A DNA stretch of 59,191 bases, taken from Bacteroidaceae bacterium. GTDB lineage: Bacteria; Bacteroidota; Bacteroidia; Bacteroidales; Bacteroidaceae. The stretch covers positions 1 to 59,191 of the forward strand of contig JAFVTT010000013.1 in assembly GCA_017503065.1 (NCBI GenBank). Direction: 5' to 3'. Of this stretch, positions 27,229 through 36,430 are shown piece after piece (within the stretch, counting starts at the first letter, position 1; every line of letters starts with the position of its first letter). Below the pieces are notes generated by a model. The model was not told where the DNA came from. It saw only the letters and a list, made by a program, of their open reading frames with translations, and ran no database searches. A program made the position numbers and the translations under genes.

Positions 27229-28227
27229 ATGACACTGAAAAGGTTTCTGATATTTCTAATCACTTTGATACACTCTGTGGCCACATGGTCCCAGGGGAGT
27301 ACCAATCGTGCCTATTGGGCCTATATTGACAAGTACAAGGATATGGCCATGGAACAACAGGAGAAATACAAGATACCGGCCAGTATCACCCTGGCACAGG
27401 GGCTGTTGGAAAGTGGTGCCGGACGCAGCCGTCTGGCAACAGAAGCCAACAACCACTTCGGAATCAAGACTCCAGGTGGTTGGACTGGTCCTTACATTCT
27501 GGCGGACGACGACCGCCCCAAGGAAAAGTTCCGAAAATACCGTTCTGTCCAAGAGAGTTACGAAGACCATTCCCTCTTCCTGCTGAAACCACGCTACCAA
27601 AGGCTCTTCACCTATAGGATTACCGACTACAAGGCCTGGGCCAAGGGACTGAAAGCCTGTGGATACGCCACCAACCCCACTTATGCACAAAGTCTCATCC
27701 GCATCATTGAGATGTATTCCCTGCATCAGTTCGACACAAGGAAACCCAGTCACAAGTTTATCCCACCAATCTCCCCCACCCATAATGCAAGAGGGGAAAC
27801 GGGCAAAATTTCCAAACACTATCTTAAGCGCCTGTCGCGTAACAAGATAAAAGAGGAAAAGATACCTCCCTTCTTCCGCACCCATGCCGTATATCATTGC
27901 AACGACAACTACTTCATCATCGTGCAGGAAGGCGATGACCTTGCCACCATCAGTTGGGCAACAGGCCTGAAGATAGATGAGTTGCTGGAATTCAATGATC
28001 TTACCCTGGACTACACCTTAACCATAGGCGACATTCTTTTCCTTAGGAAAAAACACAGCAAGGGCGCCAAGGAATACAAAAACCAGCCACACATCGTAGA
28101 GCCATGTCAAAGCATGTACGACATCTCGCAGATGTATGGCATCCGTTTGAAAAGTCTATACAAACTTAACAACCTATCGCCACACGAATACGAGATAAAG
28201 GTTGGCGACTTAATCTGGTTGCGGTAA
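27229..28227 (+). CDS. Secreted glucosaminidase-domain protein with two LysM repeats
   Basis: 332 aa from ATG 27229 (a GTG three codons earlier is less likely). Signal peptide about 1-22 (MTLKRFLIFLITLIHSVATWSQ). Residues 30-165 are a glucosaminidase (LYZ2/FlgJ-type) domain: ITLAQGLLESGAGRSRLATEANNHFG with the catalytic Glu, KYRSVQESYEDHSLFL, YATNPTYAQSLIRIIE. Two LysM peptidoglycan-binding repeats follow: VQEGDDLATISWATGLKIDE and VEPCQSMYDISQMYGIRLKS, each ending IGD or VGD plus a hydrophobic strand. Predicted periplasmic peptidoglycan hydrolase. It starts 28 bp after rpiB and converges with tamB, only 11 bp apart. Confidence 0.9.
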   Translation: MTLKRFLIFLITLIHSVATWSQGSTNRAYWAYIDKYKDMAMEQQEKYKIPASITLAQGLLESGAGRSRLATEANNHFGIKTPGGWTGPYILADDDRPKEKFRKYRSVQESYEDHSLFLLKPRYQRLFTYRITDYKAWAKGLKACGYATNPTYAQSLIRIIEMYSLHQFDTRKPSHKFIPPISPTHNARGETGKISKHYLKRLSRNKIKEEKIPPFFRTHAVYHCNDNYFIIVQEGDDLATISWATGLKIDELLEFNDLTLDYTLTIGDILFLRKKHSKGAKEYKNQPHIVEPCQSMYDISQMYGIRLKSLYKLNNLSPHEYEIKVGDLIWLR

Positions 28228-28238
28228 AATCTACTTTA

Positions 28239-31200
28239 TCACTTTATTCTTTTTTGGGGACGTAACCACAAGAAGAGGTCCCAAAGATGGTTGAAGTCCT
28301 TCTTGAACTGCACTCCTATTCCCTGCGTGTTCATTGATGATTGGACAAAGTAACGATCATTTGCCTGGTTGTAGGCCTTTAATGAAATGTTGCCGTTTTT
28401 GGTTAGAAGATACTCTACGGACACGTCACTGATGAAGTTGCGTTGCGTATAGTATTTCTCGCGATAACCGAAATTACCGGATAAAAGCAGGCGGTTATCT
28501 AAAAGACGGCCGCTGAGCATACCTTCTACATCCATGTTGCGCCATCCGTCTTCTCCAGTCTTTAAACTTGTGCCAAAATTCCAGTTACTTGTACCCACGG
28601 CATTAGAAATGAACTGGTTTAGCTGTGACGATAGAGTGGTACTAAGGATAGAATTAACGGCAGCAGTGCTTTGGAACTCGTCTTCTGCGTCGAGATTGTA
28701 GAAACGTCCCAACCCTAACAAGTAGATAGCCTGCATGTTACGTTCCTCTTCGGTGCTGACAATGGAGCGAACCATTTGTCGTTCGTCTTCGCTGGCCTCT
28801 GGAAGTTCGAAGTCAAACGCAACCATTGGTTGTTCCGGTCTACCAGTTAGGTTCATTATACAATCCACACGCGTTTTAGAGAAACCAAGTGAGTTTGTTG
28901 TCAAGTCGTCAAGTGATACACCATGTACACTATATATAGCCTTTAGATTTAGATCGGCCTTCATAGCATTTCCTCCAAAGACAATAGTTCCATTCTGTTG
29001 GAACTTGAAATCTCTACGTATAATATCCTGAATGCTAAGTCTATAACTTCCATCCTCTACTCGATATGTACCGTATATATTGAATCTTCCCTTATTGTGG
29101 TATTTTGCCTTGATAAATCCTCCGCCCATTATTTCTATCATGTCGCCGGACTTCCTGTCCATGAGCAGGCGTATTTTCGCCGCAGGCGTAATCTCCAAGT
29201 CAAAGTTGAGATGGAGGTCGGAAGAGGTGGATTCTTCTTCTTTCTCTTCCGCTTTTCTTGAAGCATGCCCTGTCTTTGCTATGGCATTCTGCATGTTGGC
29301 GGCCAGATTGCCTCCGATGTTGTCCTGTTCTGTTCCGGTATACTCCTTGATTGTGATAAAGCCAGCCTCTGTCAGTGCTTCGGGAGTGCTCACGTTGTAT
29401 GTGAAGGTTGTTCCTTCTTCGGGCTTGGCGTCGATGTCTACGGTGAGGCGACCTGGTATGCCGCTAACTTTTATGGTTCCCGTGGCTATGCATGTGGCAT
29501 AGAAGGAGTCTTCGCCAAAGTCCTTGAAATCGTACCCGAGAAGTTTGTTGGCCCTGACCTTGAATTCGTACCTCAGGTTCTTGAAGTGGTCGTGGTTCAT
29601 CCTTCCGTCCAGAATACCGGTATGCGGGATTTTGTTGTCGGCGGTGTGGTGCTTGAAGCCGCCGGGGCGCTTTATGGGTTTGACGGTGTCATCTATGAGC
29701 AGGGCGTTTATGCGTATGCATCCCGGGCTCAGGTGCACGCTGTCCTGCCGTATGTGGAACGTGGTGCCCAGCATGGGCAATTTGCAGTCGGCATAATCCA
29801 GCATCAGGTCGCCTTCCAGGTCAATGCCCTTGAATGGACCGAAAAGCCTGCATTTGCCGGTAGCGCGTCCTTGGAAATTTTCCAGGATGCCTTCTGTGAA
29901 ATGGTTCATGAAGGCGAGGTTGAAGCCTTTCGTGTCTATCCTCAGATCAAGTCCGTTCTGGCGCTCTTTGTCCCCGATGTTGAAGCCGCCTTCTATGTTG
30001 GTGTGGTGATTATTTGCCTCGTCAGTAATGGTGGCGTCGAGTCCAAGCCAGTTGGGCTGCTCTCCCCATGTGGCATGTGCCTTTAGCGTGCCCTGGGGGG
30101 CTTTGTTGAAGCAGAAGTTGTCCACCCTGAGGTTTGCTGATGCTTGTGGGGATGCCAGCACGTTGGTAGCGGTGACTGTTCCTGTTGCAAATCCGCTGAA
30201 TTCAACGGACTTGAAGTTGACGAGATTCAGGATGTACTCAACGTTTATATCTTGAAGTGTTAGTGTCAGCGTGTCTGTATTGCTAGCTGATATACTGCCA
30301 TTTACTTCCAGTCCGCGATGTTTTGACTGGTAGACTCTGAAGCCCCTCACGCTTGCGGCGTTGTTCTCCCATTTTATTGTTGCGGGATTGATATACCACA
30401 GGGTGTCGGATATGGTCAGCGTTTCCGGTGCCACCCACGCTTCAATCCAGTCTTTTCCGTCTGCCGTCTTCTTGAAATTGGTGATGACGTCCATCTTGCC
30501 GGAGAACCTTGGACTCCTGTTGTTGTCCATGCTGGCTATGGTACGAAGTCTGTTGTTGTTGGCATTGACGGTCAGGGCCCAGTCGACAAAACCGGTCTTT
30601 TGTCGTCTTTCTGTCCTGAAGTCGGATTCTATGATGTTGCTCTTTCCCTTGATGCGGATTTGGCTGTTCCTGAGTTCCTCGTTGCCAATGTGCAGACGTG
30701 GGATGCCGGCCGATACGGTAATGGAGTCGTATCCCCTGATTTCACCGCTGATGCTTGCCCTTTCGGGGATGTATATGTCTTTGAGCAGGATGTTCCGTAG
30801 CAGGGTGGTGTCAAGGATGTCGAAGTCGAACTCTATTGTGTCCGCGTTATATGGGGTATGCTTATATGCTATCAGGTTGGGAAGCTGGCGATGCAGGATG
30901 TTCTGTATGGTCGTTGCCAGTGTGCTGAATCTGAAGCGGCCTTTGGCAGACAGGCTGATGTCTTCGGATCTTATGTTCAGGGTTCTTTCCCTCTGTTTGT
31001 CGTATTCGGTGGTGACGACCAGATTCATGGGGCCCACTATGGCTGTATCCAGGTTTGAACTTTCCAAAAGGATGTCGTTGATGTGCAACGAACCGTTCAG
31101 GTCGTCTATCGTTTTGCCGTGAAGGTCTATCGTAGCGTCCATGGATATGCGCTTGTCGGGATACCTGTGCCCGAGTGCAAGGCGGTCAGTTGGGTATTTG

Positions 31201-32762
31201 CTGATGTTCAGTCCGCCGGTCACATGATGTCTGGTATCCTGCCTCCATGATGCGTGTGCCGTGATGCCGGCATCGGGTTCCTGTATGTCTGCATTTACCG
31301 AGATTTTCTTGTCCTTGATTTGTGCGCGTATTTCGGTGTCAAGGTATTCCTTGCCGTCAAAGACGAGTTCTGGCAGGATGCCGCGTATGTCAATGCTTGG
31401 GTTCCCGTTGTTGTCCTTTATGAGACCGGTGACTTCCACCTTAAGCGCGGCTTTGTTCAGGATGTGCTTCCCGTTGTCAGACAACAGATTGTCCAGCTGT
31501 ATCTTAGGCGATGAAACCGAGACATTGAGTCTGTTCCAGTCATAGGCTTCTGCTGTGATTTCCACTTCGGCATGGCGGTTGTCTATGTTTATTGTGCCAT
31601 ATTGGTGATGGTCGGAGATATTGAGTCTTCCGGACAGGTCTATCGTGTCCATGCGCGTCAGCAGTGGGGAAATCTCCTTGCCTTGGCCGTTGAGTTCTTG
31701 CGTCAGGTATTGTTGGAGGCGGGCATTAGTCTGCAATCTGTTGATTTCAAGCGTGTATTCGGGGGTGTTTATGTAGTCGTTGATGAAGAGCTTGGCCGAC
31801 AGATTGAGCGAACCATTATTGCTGAGGTTCAGTTGGGGCACATTGATGCACTCCTCCAAACCATAGACTTTGCTGGTCAGTTCTATGGGGGTGTGGGCAT
31901 TTGCCAGACGTGGGGCAAAGGCCTTGAAGTCCGATGGCGTAAGGTGTATGGATGTTTCCGCATACCACGAGGTACTGCCCAGCCACTTCTTGATGTCCGT
32001 ACCCTTGGGAGTGTCAGGCCATGTTGCCATGAAGGAGGGTATGGAAAGAGTGGTGTGGGGTAGTTCTATGTTGAAGTTCTCCAACTTTGCACCGTTGCTT
32101 CCCGCCGAGAATTCTCCAAGTACGTTGGAAAGTTCAAAACCGCTTGCTTCACTGAAGGATAAGCGCTTTAACGACAGGTTCACGGAGTCTGCCTTCAGGA
32201 CTTTCAGCCTTGCAGTCATTGCAATGTCTTGAAGATGTATGTGCGACGGGTCGAAGGTGACGGTTTCCTTGTGCGGCATCCATTGCCTGTCCCACTTGAC
32301 GTCTATCCTTCTGAGCACAAGGTTGCCCATGCGGAGGTTGACGGGCTTGCTTTCGGTGTTGTCGCTTTTGAAAGTGTCTATGATGAACTGGAAGTTGGGC
32401 TTTTCTTGTGCCGACCTTTGATACAGGTATGCTTCCGTGCCGAAGAGTTGTGCATTGGCTATACTGATTTTGCCGTCAAGAAGAGGGATGATTTCCAGTT
32501 TTGCAGCCAGTCGCGACACGTGCAGCATGGTGCTGTCCTGCTTGTCCTTCAGGTTGATGTCATCGATTATGATGCGGTTCAGAAGTCCAAGCCTTATCCT
32601 GCCGATGCTAATCTCCCAATCCCAAAGATTATGCAAAACATGCGACGCCACAGAACCTGCCCATCTTTGCACGGGAGGAATATGCATCGCAACCTGCAGA
32701 CAGAAGTATAGTCCGCAGATTATGCCTATTGTCCATTGGATGGTACGCTTCAATAGTTTCAT
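28239..32762 (-). CDS. tamB: TamB-like translocation/assembly module protein (AsmA-like superfamily)
   Basis: 1507 aa. One N-terminal membrane anchor (IGIICGLYFCLQVAMHIPPV, about 13-32), then a long, beta-rich repetitive body with AsmA-like features (ISIGRIRLGLLNRIIIDDINLKD), and a C-terminal DUF490/TamB domain at about 1130-1490 (GGGFIKAKYHNKGRFNIYGTY, RPEQPMVAFDFELPEASEDE, LLLSGNFGYREKYY). In proteobacteria TamB spans the periplasm and is linked to outer-membrane biogenesis and lipid transport. By eye, the last 850 bp or so (28239-29100) are more A/T-rich and use codons unlike the rest of the gene, possibly a recombined segment. Divergent from nqrA. Confidence 0.88.
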   Translation of the reverse strand: MKLLKRTIQWTIGIICGLYFCLQVAMHIPPVQRWAGSVASHVLHNLWDWEISIGRIRLGLLNRIIIDDINLKDKQDSTMLHVSRLAAKLEIIPLLDGKISIANAQLFGTEAYLYQRSAQEKPNFQFIIDTFKSDNTESKPVNLRMGNLVLRRIDVKWDRQWMPHKETVTFDPSHIHLQDIAMTARLKVLKADSVNLSLKRLSFSEASGFELSNVLGEFSAGSNGAKLENFNIELPHTTLSIPSFMATWPDTPKGTDIKKWLGSTSWYAETSIHLTPSDFKAFAPRLANAHTPIELTSKVYGLEECINVPQLNLSNNGSLNLSAKLFINDYINTPEYTLEINRLQTNARLQQYLTQELNGQGKEISPLLTRMDTIDLSGRLNISDHHQYGTINIDNRHAEVEITAEAYDWNRLNVSVSSPKIQLDNLLSDNGKHILNKAALKVEVTGLIKDNNGNPSIDIRGILPELVFDGKEYLDTEIRAQIKDKKISVNADIQEPDAGITAHASWRQDTRHHVTGGLNISKYPTDRLALGHRYPDKRISMDATIDLHGKTIDDLNGSLHINDILLESSNLDTAIVGPMNLVVTTEYDKQRERTLNIRSEDISLSAKGRFRFSTLATTIQNILHRQLPNLIAYKHTPYNADTIEFDFDILDTTLLRNILLKDIYIPERASISGEIRGYDSITVSAGIPRLHIGNEELRNSQIRIKGKSNIIESDFRTERRQKTGFVDWALTVNANNNRLRTIASMDNNRSPRFSGKMDVITNFKKTADGKDWIEAWVAPETLTISDTLWYINPATIKWENNAASVRGFRVYQSKHRGLEVNGSISASNTDTLTLTLQDINVEYILNLVNFKSVEFSGFATGTVTATNVLASPQASANLRVDNFCFNKAPQGTLKAHATWGEQPNWLGLDATITDEANNHHTNIEGGFNIGDKERQNGLDLRIDTKGFNLAFMNHFTEGILENFQGRATGKCRLFGPFKGIDLEGDLMLDYADCKLPMLGTTFHIRQDSVHLSPGCIRINALLIDDTVKPIKRPGGFKHHTADNKIPHTGILDGRMNHDHFKNLRYEFKVRANKLLGYDFKDFGEDSFYATCIATGTIKVSGIPGRLTVDIDAKPEEGTTFTYNVSTPEALTEAGFITIKEYTGTEQDNIGGNLAANMQNAIAKTGHASRKAEEKEEESTSSDLHLNFDLEITPAAKIRLLMDRKSGDMIEIMGGGFIKAKYHNKGRFNIYGTYRVEDGSYRLSIQDIIRRDFKFQQNGTIVFGGNAMKADLNLKAIYSVHGVSLDDLTTNSLGFSKTRVDCIMNLTGRPEQPMVAFDFELPEASEDERQMVRSIVSTEEERNMQAIYLLGLGRFYNLDAEDEFQSTAAVNSILSTTLSSQLNQFISNAVGTSNWNFGTSLKTGEDGWRNMDVEGMLSGRLLDNRLLLSGNFGYREKYYTQRNFISDVSVEYLLTKNGNISLKAYNQANDRYFVQSSMNTQGIGVQFKKDFNHLWDLFLWLRPQKRIK

Positions 32763-32778
32763 GACGTAATTTCTTTGA

Positions 32779-32786
32779 CAAAAGTA
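32779..32786 (-). promoter_or_regulatory. -7 element of tamB
   Basis: TACTTTTG on the minus strand, 16 bp before the tamB start codon; no canonical -33 box. Confidence 0.45.
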
Positions 32787-32830
32787 TGCCTTTTTTTTGA
32801 TTATTTAAGTCTTTTGTCGGGAAAAAAGCG

Positions 32831-32838
32831 TATCTTTG
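32831..32838 (+). promoter_or_regulatory. -7 element of the nqr operon
   Basis: TATCTTTG, 38 bp before nqrA. The nearest TTTG (32813-32816) is only 14 bp upstream, so the -33 box is not canonical. Confidence 0.55.
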
Positions 32839-32876
32839 TGCGAGATTATATCAACATTTCATTTTATTAACAGTAT

Positions 32877-34205
32877 ATGGCAAAAGTAATCAAATTGCGT
32901 AAGGGCCTGGACATCAACCTGAAGGGAAAGGCTGCCAAGGAGACTGCTTCTGTGGAATGTCCTGGCGAGTATGCACTCTGTCCGGAGGATTTCACAGGAC
33001 TGAAGCCCAAGGTGGTTGTCAAGGAAGGTGATGCCGTTAAGGCCGGTGATGCCTTGTTCGTGGACAAGACGCATCCTGAGGTATGTTTTGTCAGTCCCGT
33101 CAGCGGTACTGTGTCGTTGGTGGAACGTGGCGATCGTCGCAAGCTGTTGAGTGTCCGCGTAAAGTGCGACATGAAGTTTGAGGGCAAGACCTTCAAGACC
33201 GACGGCGACGTGAAGGCTTTGCTCATGGAGAGTGGTATCTTCGGTATGATCCGCCAGCGTCCTTATGACACTGTGGCTAATCCCGACGAGACTCCCAAGG
33301 CAATCCATGTCAGTGCGTTCAACAGTATGCCTTTGGCTCAGGACTTCGAGTATGTCCTGCAGGGTCAGGAGGCAGAGTTCCAGGCTGGTATTACTGCCCT
33401 GTCCAAGATTGCTCCCGTGCGTCTTGGCGTAAGCAGCAAGCAGAGTGCCAAGGCACTGCTGGGTGCGGCCAACTGCGAGGTTTATGTATTTGACGGTCCC
33501 GCTCCTGCCGGCAACGTAGGCGTGCAGATCAACCACATCGACCCCATCAACAAGGGCGAGGTTGTCTGGACTTTGGGTGCTGAGGAGGTTATCATGCTCG
33601 GCCGTCTGATGAAGACTGGCAAGGTTGACTTTACCCGTACCATTGCTTTGGCAGGTAGCGAGGTGAAGGCTCCCAAGTACTACAAGATGAAGGTGGGTCA
33701 GAAGTTGTCTACTCTCTTGGCTGGCCAGGTTGCAGAAGGTGACGTCCGCGTCATCAACGGTAATCCCATGACCGGTGTCAAGACCTGCAAGGAAGGCTAT
33801 CTCGCAGCACATGCTACAGAGGTTACCGCCATCCCCGAGGGTGCCGAGGCCGACGAGATGCTGGGTTGGATCATGCCTCGCTTCTCTATGTTCAGCACAC
33901 ACCGCAGCTACTTCAGCTGGTTGCTGGGCAGCAAGAAGGAGTATGTTCTTGATGCACGCGTCAAGGGCGGCGAGCGCCACATGATCATGAGCGGCGAGTA
34001 CGACAAGGTGTTCCCCATGGACATCTATGCCGGCTATCTTATCAAGGCCATCATCACCGGCGACATCGACCGTCAGGAGGCTTTGGGTATCTACGAGGTT
34101 GCTCCCGAGGACTTTGCCTTGGCCGAGTTCGTCTGCAGTTCAAAACTGGAACTTCAGCGTATCGTGCGCGAGGGCTTGGATATACTTAAGAAGGAGAATG
34201 CTTAA
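32877..34205 (+). CDS. nqrA: Na+-translocating NADH:quinone reductase subunit A
   Basis: 442 aa. Peripheral cytoplasmic subunit of the sodium-pumping respiratory complex. Recognised by MAKVIKLRKGLDINLKGKA, CPGEYALCPEDFTGLKPKVVVKEGDAVKAGD, FVSPVSGTVSLVERGDRRKLLSV, and FSWLLGSKKEYVLDARVKGGERHMIMSGEYD. First gene of nqrABCDEF. Codon use is strongly biased along the operon (AAG, GGT, GTT, CGT), as expected of highly expressed genes. The gap to nqrB is unusually long (204 bp) and contains a tandem-repeat array. Confidence 0.95.
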   Translation: MAKVIKLRKGLDINLKGKAAKETASVECPGEYALCPEDFTGLKPKVVVKEGDAVKAGDALFVDKTHPEVCFVSPVSGTVSLVERGDRRKLLSVRVKCDMKFEGKTFKTDGDVKALLMESGIFGMIRQRPYDTVANPDETPKAIHVSAFNSMPLAQDFEYVLQGQEAEFQAGITALSKIAPVRLGVSSKQSAKALLGAANCEVYVFDGPAPAGNVGVQINHIDPINKGEVVWTLGAEEVIMLGRLMKTGKVDFTRTIALAGSEVKAPKYYKMKVGQKLSTLLAGQVAEGDVRVINGNPMTGVKTCKEGYLAAHATEVTAIPEGAEADEMLGWIMPRFSMFSTHRSYFSWLLGSKKEYVLDARVKGGERHMIMSGEYDKVFPMDIYAGYLIKAIITGDIDRQEALGIYEVAPEDFALAEFVCSSKLELQRIVREGLDILKKENA

Positions 34206-34259
34206 TAGAAGACGCAGCACTGCCGCGGCTTAGTCGGCGCATGGTTCCGTGCTTGAAAA

Positions 34260-34369
34260 CGCAACGTGTAGCGAAGCGCCTCGCAACGTGAGGCGACGGA
34301 CATCACAACGTGAAGCGGCGGGTCTCGCAACGTGAAGCGACGCCCCACGGAACACGAAGCGCAAAGCCC
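34260..34369. repeat. Five 22-bp tandem repeats between nqrA and nqrB
   Basis: Five contiguous units of exactly 22 bp start at 34260, 34282, 34304, 34326 and 34348. The shared core is CAACGTGAAGCG (first unit CAACGTGTAGCG, second CAACGTGAGGCG, last GAACACGAAGCG); the last seven or so bases of each unit vary. There are no spacers, so it is not a CRISPR array. GTTCCGTG at 34244-34251 and CACGGAAC at 34346-34353 form an 8-bp inverted pair around the first four units. Confidence 0.85.
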
Positions 34370-34409
34370 ACCAGGCAATGTTGCAATTCAATACATTATT
34401 TATAATAAT

Positions 34410-35573
34410 ATGAAAGCTATTAAAAAACTTTTTGACAGTATGCGTCCGCACGTCCAGGAGGGCGGAAAGTTCCATGCTTTCCACTCGCTGTATGACGGCC
34501 TCGAGACATTTGCTTTCGTGCCCAATACAACTGGCCGTAAGGGTGGTGTAAACATCCACGACGCTATAGACAGCAAGCGCATCATGAGTTTCGTGGTGCT
34601 CGCATTGCTGCCCGCCTTGTTCTTCGGCATGTACAATGTGGGTTATCAGAATGCTTTGGCCGCAGGTGCTGACATGACCGACCACGTTGGCATGTTCCTC
34701 TTCGGTTTGGCTGCCGTTCTTCCCAAAATCGTAGTCAGTTACGTTGTGGGTCTGGGCATAGAGTTCGTCGTTGCCCAGTGGAAGAAGGAAGAGATTCAGG
34801 AAGGTTTCCTCGTTTCCGGTATCATCATCCCCATGATCGTGCCCGTAAACACTCCTCTGTGGATTCTTGCCCTGGCTGTTGCATTCAGCGTTATCTTCGC
34901 TAAGGAAATCTTCGGCGGTACCGGTATGAACATCTTCAACCCTGCCCTGATTACCCGTGCATTCCTGTTCTTCAGCTATCCCAGCGCTCTGACAGGCGAC
35001 GATACCGTGTGGGTGGCACAGAGTCCTATCTGCGGCCTCGGTCACACTGTACCCGACAGCTTCTCTGCCGCTACCCCTCTGGGTGATGCAGCAGTAGGCA
35101 ATGCCATTCCTTGCGAGACTATCTGCGATGCTATCGTGGGTCTTATCCCCGGTTCAATCGGTGAGACCAGCGTTATCGCCATTGCTCTGGGTGCCGTGCT
35201 GCTCCTGTGGACAGGTGTTGCAAGCTGGAAGACCATGCTGAGCGTATTCGTAGGCGGTGGCCTCATGGGCTGGCTGCTTGAAGGCGTGGGTGGCAACCAG
35301 TTGGAATGGTGGCACCACTTCGTTCTTGGCGGATTTGCTTTCGGTGCTGTCTTCATGGCTACTGACCCCGTAACCAGTGCCCGCACAGAATGTGGCAAGT
35401 ATGTATATGGCTTCCTCATCGGTGTTGTTGCCGTGATGGTTCGCGTGCTGAACCCCGGTTATCCCGAAGGCATGATGCTTGCTATCTTGTTGATGAACCT
35501 GTTCGCTCCGCTGATTGACTATGTATTCGTACAGAAGAACATCAGCAAGCGTGCAAAACGTGCAACTAAATAA
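34410..35573 (+). CDS. nqrB: Na+-NQR subunit B
   Basis: 387 aa from ATG 34410 (longer readings run back into the repeat array). Polytopic membrane subunit that holds covalent FMN and riboflavin and forms much of the sodium path. MKAIKKLFDSMRPHVQEGGKFHAFHSLYDGLETFAFVPN is the cytoplasmic start; FGGTGMNIFNPALITRAFLFFSYP and DSFSAATPLG follow, with Thr222 as the expected FMN-phosphoester residue of the S-x-A-T motif; FMATDPVTSARTECGKYVYG is near the C-terminus. Confidence 0.95.
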   Translation: MKAIKKLFDSMRPHVQEGGKFHAFHSLYDGLETFAFVPNTTGRKGGVNIHDAIDSKRIMSFVVLALLPALFFGMYNVGYQNALAAGADMTDHVGMFLFGLAAVLPKIVVSYVVGLGIEFVVAQWKKEEIQEGFLVSGIIIPMIVPVNTPLWILALAVAFSVIFAKEIFGGTGMNIFNPALITRAFLFFSYPSALTGDDTVWVAQSPICGLGHTVPDSFSAATPLGDAAVGNAIPCETICDAIVGLIPGSIGETSVIAIALGAVLLLWTGVASWKTMLSVFVGGGLMGWLLEGVGGNQLEWWHHFVLGGFAFGAVFMATDPVTSARTECGKYVYGFLIGVVAVMVRVLNPGYPEGMMLAILLMNLFAPLIDYVFVQKNISKRAKRATK

Positions 35574-35585
35574 TATATAAGGTAT

Positions 35586-36413
35586 ATGGCTACAAAGAAA
35601 TTCAAGTGCGAGTTGTGTGGTTATATCCACGAAGGTGACAAGGCTCCAGCCACATGCCCCAAGTGCGGTGCCAGTGCTGACGCTTTCACCGAGATTGTTG
35701 AGGCAGGTGCCGAGGCTCCTGCGAAGAAGAAGGGTCTGGACACAAGCAGCAACACATACACTATCATCTACGCTTCTGTGATGGTAATCATCGTAGCGTT
35801 CCTGCTTGCTTTCATCTCCAGTGTACTGAAGCCCACTCAGGATGCCAACGTAGAGAACGATACCAAGGGGCAGATTCTCACTTCCCTGAATATCGACATC
35901 AAGGCCCCTGGCTTCAGCGTTGCAGACGAGTTTGAGAACGTTCAGGACATGCTCTGGAACGGTACCGAGTTGACTCCCTATACAGGCAAGTTCCTCTCTT
36001 CTTATGGTTCTGCCATCAAGGCAGGCGAACTGCATGTGTTCGTTGCTCAGGCTGAGGGCGAGACCAAGTATGTTCTTCCCGTTACCGGCCGTGGTCTTTG
36101 GGGTGGCCTTTGGGGTTACATTGCCCTCAATGCCGACAAGAAGACCGTTTATGGTACATATTTCTACCATGAGAGCGAGACCGCCGGCTTGGGCGCACGT
36201 ATCGGCGAGCGTTGGTTCCAGGAACAGTTCAACGGCAAGCCTGTCTTTGCAGGCGAGAACACCGAGGCCGTAGCCCTGAAGGTTGTCAAGGCCGGTGCTT
36301 CCAAGGCTGAGAACGAGATCGACGGCGTTACCGGTGCTACCCTAACCAGCGTTGGCGTGTCTGACATGGTTCAGGACGGCCTCAGTGTTTACCTAAGTTT
36401 CATTAACAACTAA
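35586..36413 (+). CDS. nqrC: Na+-NQR subunit C with fused N-terminal rubredoxin-like domain
   Basis: 275 aa. Residues 1-36 are a rubrerythrin-type rubredoxin module: Cys8 and Cys11 (CELC), then Cys24 and Cys27 (CPKC), with GYIHEGDKAPAT between and an aromatic residue Phe34, which is the pattern C-x2-C-x12-C-x2-C. A short Ala/Lys linker, a transmembrane helix at about 57-79 (IIYASVMVIIVAFLLAFISS) and the FMN domain follow, with GRGLWGGLWGYIAL, ETAGLGARI and the flavinylation motif DGVTGATLTS (Thr252). Ordinary NqrC has only a few residues before the helix. In NQR this end faces the cytoplasm, so the module would sit near NqrF and the NqrD/E iron centre. The reading frame is continuous and the start follows the nqrB stop by 12 bp. 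Confidence 0.93.
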   Translation: MATKKFKCELCGYIHEGDKAPATCPKCGASADAFTEIVEAGAEAPAKKKGLDTSSNTYTIIYASVMVIIVAFLLAFISSVLKPTQDANVENDTKGQILTSLNIDIKAPGFSVADEFENVQDMLWNGTELTPYTGKFLSSYGSAIKAGELHVFVAQAEGETKYVLPVTGRGLWGGLWGYIALNADKKTVYGTYFYHESETAGLGARIGERWFQEQFNGKPVFAGENTEAVALKVVKAGASKAENEIDGVTGATLTSVGVSDMVQDGLSVYLSFINN

Positions 36414-36430
36414 TCAAAAGAGAACGCAAT

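Noticed and set aside
34260..34369. CRISPR array
   Set aside because: Units are contiguous, 22 bp, without spacers, and no cas genes are near.
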